Assembly: GCA_900551715.1 (NCBI GenBank)
Contig: URXG01000018.1
Span: 1-36,833 of the forward strand
DNA length: 36,833 nt
Direction: 5' to 3'
From: an uncultured Blautia sp.
Lineage (GTDB): Bacteria > Bacillota > Clostridia > Lachnospirales > Lachnospiraceae
Below, one piece after another: positions 7,959-16,500 of this stretch. A program made the position numbers and the translations under genes. Below the pieces are notes generated by a model. It did not search any database. It was not told the origin of the DNA and saw nothing but the letters and a program-made list of their open reading frames with translations. Every line of letters begins with the position of its first letter. The stretch's first letter is position 1.

Positions 7959-10277
7959 TCAGTATAATCTTTCGATATATTTCATAATCCATTTTTCATA
8001 CCAGCCTGTATTTTTCAGAAGTTCTTTTTTCAGAACTTTTACACATTCTTCCACTTCCCTTCGTTCCTCCTGTGAGATTTCGTGAGGACTGAAAGCTGCT
8101 TTCTGACCTGTCTGCCATGCATTTTCAAACTGGAGAGAAAGTTTTTTGTCAAAACTTCCTTTTTTGTAAAGTCTGCCTGCATAACCTGCCATAGCTCTGA
8201 TTGCTTTCTTTCCGTCTTCTGACTGGAAAGCTCTTTTTCTTCTGATATTTGCAACTGTCCGGAGAATACACACTGTCAGAAAGAAACCTATTCCAAAAAG
8301 ATCAAAAACTGCAAGAAGCAGCAGAATAAATTCTATTACTCCGGTAACTGCAAGTTTCAGATTCCAGTGAGTCTGTATGGAAGGAGGATTTTGCTTCGTA
8401 TTGTTTTCTGTTTCCGGAAGAGGTGCTGTTTTTGCCCCTTTTGCTTCCAGCCCTGCAGTAAGATCCGGTTCTTCCATAACATCGTAATATTCCGGTGTCA
8501 TTTCTACCGGCACCCAGCCCATACCATCAATATAGATCTCTGTCCATGCATGTCCGTTCTGTCCGCTGATATCTATGGTATCACCGGATTTTTTATCTTT
8601 TATATCATCTGGCGTGATCAGATATCCTTCCACATACCTGGAAGGAATTCCATAATAACGGAACATCAGTGTCGCTGCTGAAGCAAAATGAACACTGTGA
8701 CCAATTTTGGATTCTGTAAGGAAATTTTCCACAAAATCCTTCTGGCCGTCATAAACATCTGTAGCTGTGCTGTAAGTCATATTTTTTTCCAGATAAGCCC
8801 GTATTCTGGAAATAGCTGTATAATAATCAGTATGTCCCTGATCCGGATTTCCACCGTTTCCCAGTTCTTTCTGAAACAATGTGGTCAGGTTGTCCGAGAG
8901 GTCTGTATCCTGCTGATATACAAAACTGTTATAATAACTTTCTTCCTGTCTGTAACCAGAATCCGGCTGTTCTGCCAGAACCTGATAACTTTCGGCACTT
9001 AATACAGTAAAATCTTTTACCAGATTTCCCAGAGAAGAAAATGTATACTTTCTCTCTCCGAAAAATCCCTTTGCTGTCAGCATACTGTCTGCATTTCCGT
9101 TAATGTTGCTGTAATTTTCCGGAAGCTGGTTCGTTTCATACGGAATATACACATATCTGCTGTCTGCTTTTCGGTTTTCTACAGTAACCTTTCCTGTTTC
9201 GTTTGAAAGTTTGTCATCATTTACAAGCCCTCTCACTTCTGACAGCTGAGTTTCTCCATGAAAATTATCCTGATGAAGCCAGTAAAACAGATTTTTCTGG
9301 TCGTAAGCGGTCTCCGTCGAAACAGTTTTCCACTGATCTCCGTCGTAAACACTTCCTGTAAATCCTCTCAGATACAGAGAATCCGGATGCTCCATAGTCA
9401 CAGAAAGTGCTGTTTCCTCTGACGCAGTCCATTCTCCGGTTTCTTTTAGTTTTCCATTGGGAAGAGAATTAATCTCACCTTTTTTATACCGAAAATCTTC
9501 TATTTTATCTGTAATCTCTTTTCCTGCATTTTTTACAAGTAAAGAATCTTCATAATTTTTCTGAGGAACCATCATTTCCAGAAGGAATACTGCGGCTATT
9601 ACGATAACTGCTGAGAAAAAAATTCCTGCGGCCGCCACAATTCCTCTGTTTCCTGCACAGATCCTGTTCTTTTTCCGGAACATCATCTCATTCAGTTCCA
9701 GAAGTACTGCCATATAAAAGAACAGTCCCTGATTCATATCTGGTATCTGCTGAAGATAAAACATACACACTGGAAGAACCATTGCCCAGAGAATTACCAG
9801 TATTGTAAGTCCGGCTTTATGGACTGCCATTCCTGCCATTCCCGCCACCAGTCCCAGAAATATCAGGAAAAGGATCTGTTCTGCTCTATTATTTCCGGAA
9901 GCGATTTCATATTTTGCCAGATAGATACCACTGCGACTGCCCAGAGTGTCTGCCATTTTGTTCCAGTAAAAAATTCCACCTTCCAGAATTCTTTTCCAGA
10001 GAAACACAGCAGCTGCCGCTGTCACAACAAGAAACCCACCACTGCCAACAGCATATTTTTTCTGACCTGACAGAATTCCAAAACACAGAAAACTTCCCCA
10101 AAGTACTCCTGCCAGAAATCCGGTCAGCGAAATTTTCTGTACCAGCTCATTCAGAATCAGACAGCCACCCATACCGGTAACAGCCAGAACCAGCAGAACT
10201 GTTATGATAATATCAGGTATTTTCCGGCTGAATTTTTCCGTCCTTTTCTTTTTTGTCTCTGTTACCCATAGCTCCAT
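7959..10277 (-). CDS. Membrane transglutaminase-like protein (TgpA type) with Ser at the catalytic Cys position
   Basis: A 772-residue protein with about six N-terminal membrane helices (20-270), an extracytoplasmic transglutaminase-core domain (about 430-600), another membrane helix (about 660-690) and a cytoplasmic C-terminal tail. This is the TgpA-like layout usually encoded with MoxR and DUF58 proteins. The core shows GIPSRYVEGY and GHAWTEIYIDGMGWVPVEMTP. The position normally held by the nucleophilic Cys (G-x-C-x-x-F-A) reads GHSVHFA, with an AGT codon at 8696-8694 (Ser528). The usual Asp before 'TP' is Glu. Catalysis may therefore be lost or changed. The start at 10277 has AGGAG eight bases upstream and overlaps the DUF58 gene by 65 bases. 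In related systems such proteins act at the cell envelope on unknown substrates. Confidence 0.85.
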   Translation of the reverse strand: MELWVTETKKKRTEKFSRKIPDIIITVLLVLAVTGMGGCLILNELVQKISLTGFLAGVLWGSFLCFGILSGQKKYAVGSGGFLVVTAAAAVFLWKRILEGGIFYWNKMADTLGSRSGIYLAKYEIASGNNRAEQILFLIFLGLVAGMAGMAVHKAGLTILVILWAMVLPVCMFYLQQIPDMNQGLFFYMAVLLELNEMMFRKKNRICAGNRGIVAAAGIFFSAVIVIAAVFLLEMMVPQKNYEDSLLVKNAGKEITDKIEDFRYKKGEINSLPNGKLKETGEWTASEETALSVTMEHPDSLYLRGFTGSVYDGDQWKTVSTETAYDQKNLFYWLHQDNFHGETQLSEVRGLVNDDKLSNETGKVTVENRKADSRYVYIPYETNQLPENYSNINGNADSMLTAKGFFGERKYTFSSLGNLVKDFTVLSAESYQVLAEQPDSGYRQEESYYNSFVYQQDTDLSDNLTTLFQKELGNGGNPDQGHTDYYTAISRIRAYLEKNMTYSTATDVYDGQKDFVENFLTESKIGHSVHFASAATLMFRYYGIPSRYVEGYLITPDDIKDKKSGDTIDISGQNGHAWTEIYIDGMGWVPVEMTPEYYDVMEEPDLTAGLEAKGAKTAPLPETENNTKQNPPSIQTHWNLKLAVTGVIEFILLLLAVFDLFGIGFFLTVCILRTVANIRRKRAFQSEDGKKAIRAMAGYAGRLYKKGSFDKKLSLQFENAWQTGQKAAFSPHEISQEERREVEECVKVLKKELLKNTGWYEKWIMKYIERLY

Positions 10278-11433
10278 AGCCTGATCTCCTGTCAGTTGTT
10301 TTAATGCCAAGTTCCTGACGATAATTTTTTTCTGTAAAAATAATTTCATTTCCGTTATGTGCTGCACTTTCTCCTCTGTGAAGAGTTACAATTTGTGCTT
10401 CTTTTGGAAGCAGATCACTTTCTCTGTCGTCAGGATTTCCTGTAATATAAATATAGGCAGCAAATGTTTTCTGTCCTGGATTTTTCAGATAATCTCTGAT
10501 CACTGTCGGTGCTCCGAATCCACTGCTATGACGCAGAAACTGATAAAGAACACTTTCATAATCCTGAAGAGTTTCCACTTTTTCCAGGCAGAGCTGTCCG
10601 GATACAGGATCATAAACAGCTGTCTGACAGGGAATTTTCTGTTCCGTAAAACTACAAAGAACAGCGCCATAAATTTCCACAACTGCCTCAGATACTGCCG
10701 GAGAGCTTTCTTCAAGACAGGGGTCTGCCAGAATCAGTACTGCCTCATCTACCGGATAACTTTTTTCCCGGATCATCACTTTATCCAGTTTTCCGGATAA
10801 TTTCCAGTGAATCTGGCGGATACTGTCCCCGGAACGATACTCCCGGATATCATAAGTCTCTCCCGGATCATCTCCCGGACGATCTTTGGAATACTTGAAA
10901 CTTTCCATATCAAAACCCTCTCTGGAAAGAATACCGATATCCATATGAGATCTTACAGGCATAACCACCATCTCTCTGTCAAGGTCTGCTTTCCTTCGGA
11001 ATGCCAGAATCCGAAAAAGATCTTCTGCTTTCCAGTCTGTAAAACTGAATTTTATACAGCCACAACTGTCACTTTTTCCCTGAAAGGAAACCTGTTCTTC
11101 TTTTTTTCCTCTCATGGAAAAGTCTATTTTTATATTGTCTTTTTCACCGGTAAGTCTGTTTTCCCAGCAGATGCTTCCACTTCCGCAGAATACTGGCCAG
11201 AAAGACTGATTTGTGAATTTCATTTTTCCCTGAAAGGCAGTTCCCTGTTCTGCTTTTTCAGGAAGCACAAACTGTTCTTCTGTTTTTCTGCCGGAAAAAG
11301 CACCGTAAATACAGGACACGATCATAAGCACTCCCATTGCAGCCAGTACACATACAAAAAGGTATTCTCCTGTGATCACTGCTGCACCGGCAATACAGAA
11401 CAGCCATAAAAGCCATATTACTCTGTTTTTCAT
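10213..11433 (-). CDS. DUF58 domain protein
   Basis: A 406-residue protein with two N-terminal membrane helices (about 5-45), a beta-rich middle region, and the DUF58 signature at about 183-225: GDDPGETYDIREY, then SIRQIHWKLSGK and a following MIREK. A von Willebrand A-like fold is expected C-terminally ('AVLILADPC'). DUF58 proteins are regularly encoded between a MoxR ATPase and a TgpA-like transglutaminase, as here. The role is thought to be as partner or substrate adaptor of the ATPase, but it is not well defined. Its ATG shares one base with the TAA stop of the MoxR gene, and its 3' end overlaps the transglutaminase gene. Confidence 0.9.
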   Translation of the reverse strand: MKNRVIWLLWLFCIAGAAVITGEYLFVCVLAAMGVLMIVSCIYGAFSGRKTEEQFVLPEKAEQGTAFQGKMKFTNQSFWPVFCGSGSICWENRLTGEKDNIKIDFSMRGKKEEQVSFQGKSDSCGCIKFSFTDWKAEDLFRILAFRRKADLDREMVVMPVRSHMDIGILSREGFDMESFKYSKDRPGDDPGETYDIREYRSGDSIRQIHWKLSGKLDKVMIREKSYPVDEAVLILADPCLEESSPAVSEAVVEIYGAVLCSFTEQKIPCQTAVYDPVSGQLCLEKVETLQDYESVLYQFLRHSSGFGAPTVIRDYLKNPGQKTFAAYIYITGNPDDRESDLLPKEAQIVTLHRGESAAHNGNEIIFTEKNYRQELGIKTTDRRSGYGAMGNRDKKEKDGKIQPENT

Positions 11434-12368
11434 TATCCCTCTACTTTCGGCACAGGAACTGTGTCAAGAATCTCATCAAGAATTTCCCTGGACGTCTTGT
11501 CTTCATATCGTGCCCTGGATTCCAGTACCATTCTGTGCCCTGCCACATCTCCAAATACTTTTTTGATATCCTCCGGCACTACATAATCCCTGCCTTCTAC
11601 AAAAGCTGCCGCTTTTGACATGCGACAGAGAGCCAGAGTTCCTCTTGGACTTAATCCCAAAGTAATCAGTTCATGATCTCTGGTCGCTTCTGCAAGATCT
11701 GCTACATAAGACAGAATTCTGTCATCCATATAAACTTTCTGAACCTGGTTCTGAAGATTCAAAAGTTCTTCTCTTTGAATAACAGTCTCTGCTTTTTCCA
11801 GTGGATTGATATCCTGTCTGTCTCTCAGAATATCAATCAGGCTGGCATGATCCGGATATCCCATACTGAGACTTACCATAAAACGGTCCAGCTGAGACTC
11901 CGGCAGCATCTGGGTTCCGGAAGAACCTACCGGGTTTTCTGTTGCAAGTACTACAAAAGGCTGCGGAACTACATGTGTTTCTCCATCTACCGTTACTTTT
12001 CCTTCTTCCATTACTTCCAGAAGTGCTGCCTGGGTCTTGCTTGAAGTACGGTTGATCTCATCTGCAAGAAGGAAATTACACATAACAGCCCCCGGTCTGT
12101 ATTCAAACTTTCCTGTTTCTTTGTTGTACATGGTAAATCCGGTTACATCCGAAGGAACAACATCCGGCGTAAACTGAATACGCTGAAATTCCATTCCCAT
12201 CAGTTTACTTAATGCAAGAGCTGTGGTAGTTTTTCCTACTCCCGGAACATCCTCCAGAAGCACATGTCCTCTGGCAAGAATTGCCATAATAATCTTGTCT
12301 GTGACTTCTTTTTTTCCTTTAATGATCTTTCCCAGCTGTTCCTGAAGAGTTCTGATCTTATCTGTCAT
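11433..12368 (-). CDS. MoxR-family AAA+ ATPase
   Basis: A 311-residue ATPase of the usual length for the family. Walker A is EDVPGVGKTTT (about 39-49); Walker B with the MoxR extension is LLADEINRTSSKTQAALLEV; sensor 1 is in VLATENP; the arginine-finger region QLDRFM follows. MoxR proteins are chaperone-like AAA+ enzymes thought to remodel or insert cofactors into partner proteins, often with a von Willebrand A or DUF58 partner. The ribosome site AAGGGGAG precedes the ATG at 12368, eleven bases after the toroid gene. Its placement inside a run of cobalamin-regulated surface genes is unusual. A role in assembling or activating envelope proteins of the same operon is inference only. Confidence 0.95.
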   Translation of the reverse strand: MTDKIRTLQEQLGKIIKGKKEVTDKIIMAILARGHVLLEDVPGVGKTTTALALSKLMGMEFQRIQFTPDVVPSDVTGFTMYNKETGKFEYRPGAVMCNFLLADEINRTSSKTQAALLEVMEEGKVTVDGETHVVPQPFVVLATENPVGSSGTQMLPESQLDRFMVSLSMGYPDHASLIDILRDRQDINPLEKAETVIQREELLNLQNQVQKVYMDDRILSYVADLAEATRDHELITLGLSPRGTLALCRMSKAAAFVEGRDYVVPEDIKKVFGDVAGHRMVLESRARYEDKTSREILDEILDTVPVPKVEG

Positions 12369-12379
12369 TTTTTCTCCCC

Positions 12380-13378
12380 TTATTTCTGATCTGTCATATT
12401 GTAAAAACTGTTTTCACCATTTTTCATTCGTTCGTAGGATACCAGTGCACAGAAAGCCTGTTCTGTAGCCATACCATCAGATTCTCCATCCAGTGTATGG
12501 GAAAAACCGCCATCTTTCTGCTGATATTCCATCAGGGTATCATAAAGACCTTTGTCATTTTTTACAAATCGCTCATCTTCATTACAGTCAATTCCATAGG
12601 TACTTAATGCAATGATCACCTGGGATACCGATTCTGAACTGTCAGAGCCATATGCAACATAGCCACCATTTTCTTCCTGTCCTGCTGCCAGTATTTCGAT
12701 TCCTTTATCAATGGCTTCTTTTACTTCTTTCTGATCCTGATAAGGTTCCAGACTCTGCAGGGTCATAGCTGTCATATCAATATCTGCCTGATCACTGTTG
12801 GTATCCAGTGCAAAACCTCCATCTGCTTTTTCCTGTTCCAGAATATAATTCAGATATTTTTTCTCCAGACCCTGATTTTTATGTCCGGCAGGATCATCTG
12901 CATTAAGAGCAAGCAGTGCATATACAGCACCATTCAGTCCCTGAGAGGTAACTGTGTCAAAATCCTCCAGCGGTTTCTGTATATCATAGCCACCTATATC
13001 AGAAGGATCTGCTCCTGTAGATTTCAGTGCCAGAATCACCCTGGAATATTCTGTATACTTATAGTCACTTAAAACTCCATCATTTTCTTTCAGGTATTTT
13101 TCAACATTGGCTCTGTATTTTTCAAAATAATTATCCGGCACATCTACATTACCTCTGGCAAGAGGCATGACTGTCCATTCTCCGCCAATAGACGCCACTG
13201 TAGGTTCTGTCACGGTTTCTGTTTCATACTCCGCTGTTTTCGTTATCACATCTTTCAGTGAATCTGCTTTTACGCTGGTGTATCCTCCGGTCGTACAGAA
13301 AACCGCCGCTGAAAACACCACTGCTATTTTCATGGATGACTGTCTTATATTCCTACTTTTTGTTTCTGTTTTCTTCAT
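12380..13378 (-). CDS. Secreted alpha/alpha-toroid (intrinsic-factor alpha-like) protein
   Basis: A 332-residue exported protein: signal peptide to about residue 38, then an alpha/alpha toroid of the terpenoid-cyclase/prenyltransferase-like superfamily (about 75-325). Repeating helical pairs show AVYALLALNADD, DMTAMTLQSLEPY, SQVIIALSTYGID and ATEQAFCALVSYERMKNG. The same fold forms the cobalamin-binding alpha domain of intrinsic factor and transcobalamin. It is clearly paralogous to the toroid at 33300-35900, sharing KYTEYS, a conserved GGY, 'GA..ALLAL' and a nearly identical C-terminus. The start at 13378 has AAGGAG seven bases upstream. No membrane anchor, BIG2 module or lipobox is visible, so it would be released or held by partners. 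It is in the same operon as the DUF4430 protein at 6626, which could supply a beta half. Confidence 0.8.
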   Translation of the reverse strand: MKKTETKSRNIRQSSMKIAVVFSAAVFCTTGGYTSVKADSLKDVITKTAEYETETVTEPTVASIGGEWTVMPLARGNVDVPDNYFEKYRANVEKYLKENDGVLSDYKYTEYSRVILALKSTGADPSDIGGYDIQKPLEDFDTVTSQGLNGAVYALLALNADDPAGHKNQGLEKKYLNYILEQEKADGGFALDTNSDQADIDMTAMTLQSLEPYQDQKEVKEAIDKGIEILAAGQEENGGYVAYGSDSSESVSQVIIALSTYGIDCNEDERFVKNDKGLYDTLMEYQQKDGGFSHTLDGESDGMATEQAFCALVSYERMKNGENSFYNMTDQK

Positions 13379-13389
13379 CTCATTTCTCC

Positions 13390-13449
13390 TTATCCGCATA
13401 TTTCTCTGTGCAACAGAAAACAACAGACAGAATCTTTTATTCTGTGCAT
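13390..13449 (-). CDS. Possible 19-aa leader peptide
   Basis: A 19-codon frame (MHRIKDSVCCFLLHREICG) starts at 13449 behind CAGGAG with six-base spacing and ends in TAA just upstream of the AAGGAG ribosome site of the toroid gene. It has two adjacent Cys and one more near the end. Only the good ribosome site and its placement support it; it could be a translational leader for the toroid gene or a chance frame. Confidence 0.28.
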   Translation of the reverse strand: MHRIKDSVCCFLLHREICG

Positions 13450-13487
13450 TGTTTTCTCCTGCAAATTCTTTTTATCTGCAAATATTC

Positions 13488-13511
13488 CACTGCCCTGCCG
13501 GAATATTCTCC
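13488..13511 (-). other. Stable intergenic hairpin
   Basis: In the 163-base gap between the 1466-aa surface protein and the toroid gene, CCTGCCGGA pairs perfectly with TCCGGCAGG around a six-base loop. No T-run follows on the minus strand, so it is not a standard terminator. It could be an mRNA processing or stability element that sets relative expression inside operon B, or a terminator remnant. Confidence 0.45.
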
Positions 13512-13541
13512 GGCAGGAAGAATGGAACATTTATAAAATCT

Positions 13542-16500
13542 TTATTTTACAGTTACTTTAATTGTTGTTTTGATTCCACCAGAAGTTGTTGCAGTAATTA
13601 CTGCAGTACCCTTCTTAAGACCTGTTACTTTTCCCTTTGCATTTACTTTTGCCACTTTACTGTTGGAAGATTTCCATTTCAGAGTGTCTGTTGTATTCTT
13701 TGGTTTAAGCTGGATCTTAATCTGATAAGACTGACCCTTTCTGATAGTTTTCTTTGAGACAGTTATATTTTTCTTTTCTGTTACTCGAATCTGTGTCGCT
13801 TTTACTTCATATACATGGACACCACAGCGGAATGTTTTGCCGCTGGTTGTTCTGACTGTAATAATGGTCTTGCCTTTTTTCAGAGCTTTGACCTTACCAT
13901 TCTTATCAACTGTTGCCACTTTTTTATTGGAAGAGTTCCAGGTAACTTTGTCTGTAGTGTCTGCCGGAGCCATAATGGCTTTCAGCTGATAAGTCTGACC
14001 TTTGTACAGTTTCTTGCCACCAACATTTGTCTTTACAGATGTTGCAGGAATCTTTGTATTGGCTTTTACAAGTGCTGCATAATCTTTTTCTGCTTTTACA
14101 AGAACATCAGTATTTGTAACAAGTGCTTTCTGCTCTTCTGTCAGATTTTCGTATGCATCTCTTGCGTCCTGGATTGCAGCCTGACTGTCCAGAGTCACTT
14201 TGCCGATAGCATTGATCTTTTCAATTACTGACTGTGCTGCTGCATGATCCAGAGCATCCTGGCTGTGAAGACGGATATAACGGATATCCGGCTCTTTTTC
14301 GCCTGTCTGTGTGATCACACGAAGAATTCCATGTTTTGGAGCTGTTTCGTAAGTTCTTTCTGCTCCGTTCTGTCCGTTAATATAGATATTGGCACCTTCT
14401 TCTGCAGTTACTTTTACATCCAGAGATTTTCCTGTATAAGTAAGGTCTGTCACCTGTGCATCCAGGGAAACTTCCTGTCCGTTAACTGTAACAGAAGTTG
14501 GTGCTGTTGTTCTGCCTACCGCTTCTTCTGCTGTATTAGCTGTACGATAAACAGCAGTAACTTCTGTTGATTTTTCACCGATAATGCCTGCATAAATGCT
14601 GCTGGCTGTTGATACACGAATGTAGCTGATACTGTCAAGCTGTACCGGCATACCATCTGCATCCACTGCCCAGTCAAGATCAAATCCATCACCAAATGCG
14701 GCGTGTCCTGCATATGGATTTCCTGCTTTGCCCATATCTGCAGCTGCTGCATTCTGGTTTACATCACAGTATCCAAAATCAGGGTATGCTGCCTGTTTAC
14801 TTCCATATGGATCTCTGGAATCATTGATCAGTTTCAGACCTGTTACTGTCATGGACTGGCTGTTGCTATCATTCCATGTGTAATAAGGATATTCTTTTGC
14901 GTCCGGATAGAGGTAGTGGGTTCCACTGTTGCCATCACTGTCTGTCCAGGAAGAAGTTCCGTCACTGTTTCTGGTATAAGTCATAGAATAATTCCAGTCT
15001 GCTTCATCATCATAATGCACGGAACCTGCCAGGTCATACCAGGTCTGTCCGTCTTTGGAAACCTGTACACTTCCAGGCTCTGCAAAGCTCTGTCCGCCAT
15101 TGGAGTTTCCATATGCGATAAAGTCAATACCATATGGATTGGTGCTGCTGTTCTGGATTGGAGTATCATATTTATAGGTAATGTATCCACCAAAGTTACC
15201 AAGTGAAAGAGTATCTCCGTTTTTCTTCAGTGTACGTTCCGGAAGGAGGCCATAACTACCTTTGTTTGTGTACTGGCTTCCGATACACAGATAACCTTCC
15301 ACACTGTCCGGCATAGCATCTTTTGTATCTCTTTCTTTCAAAGAGAAAGTATAAGAAACAAATCCGCTTTCAGTTTTGTCGTCATTATAAGTTTTCAGTG
15401 CAATGGTCGGATCGGATGCCCATGGAGATGTTTTTGGTTTCAGTATTGCAGTATAAAGAAGTGTTCCCTCCGGACCTTCTGGATCTTCTTCACCGGTAAG
15501 CTTTGTTCCCTGTCCAAAATTAGAGGTCTGATAATATACTTCAATATCTTTCTGTACATGGAATTTCAGAGTTGCTTCTTTTTTGCCAGAATCCAGAAGT
15601 ACACTATAGGAATATTGTGCCGGGTCAAATCCAGGTGCATACAGCATACCGTCTGTCACTTCTGCATCTTCCATCCTGCTGTCAATTCCCAGAGGATCTA
15701 CCTTATCTACTGTAATGGTATATGTTTTCTCAGGAGCAAAAACAAATTCTGTTCCATTTTTTTCTGCCTCCGCTTTTGCAGCTGCATAAGCCTTGTCAGA
15801 CATTACTTCAAACCTGAACACTGTACTTCCTGTTTCATTCAATGTTTGCTCGTCAGTAGCCCAGTCATAAGTTACTTCCTGTGGTTCTCCGTCATCTTTC
15901 GTCAGATAAACATGTTCCTGCTGTGTGGCAAATCTTGTCTGAAATGTGATTTTGTCTGTTCTTTTTCCAAATACATATGCCTGATAATTATATACAGAGG
16001 GTGAATATCCCGCATTACCAATGGTTCCATCCTCTTTTACCTGGAACATGGTTCCCTCTGTTCTGTTTTTGTATGTAGGATACTTCAGAGCTGTACTTCC
16101 GTTCGGGTAAAGTACCAGGGTAGTTAATGTGTTCTGATCTGTATATGGGCGGAAAATATCAAATGTATAGGTGGTAACTCTGGATGTATCTGCTTTGTCT
16201 GTTACCTTGATATAAATAAGGTTATGTCCGGGCTCCAGGGCATTTGCATTTGAAGATTTTACTCCGTTTTCAAGTGCTGTGTCTTTATATTCTCCACCGT
16301 ATTCCTGAGAAGATAAAACTACATCATATTTTTCGTCATCAAAATGTGGCACAAAATTAAAAGATGCTGTATTAGTATTCTTTACAGTGATCTCATAATT
16401 CTGAATTGTCTGACGGAATCCGTCTGTTGCAGCCTGCCATCCTTCATAATTATTCCAGTCGTTAAACTCCATATCCTCAAGATATGGTTTCTGGTTTTCT

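Noticed and set aside
10213..10277. Possible frameshift where the DUF58 and transglutaminase genes overlap by 65 bases
   Set aside because: Both proteins have complete domains, and the downstream ATG has its own ribosome site inside the upstream gene, so a genuine overlap is the simpler reading.
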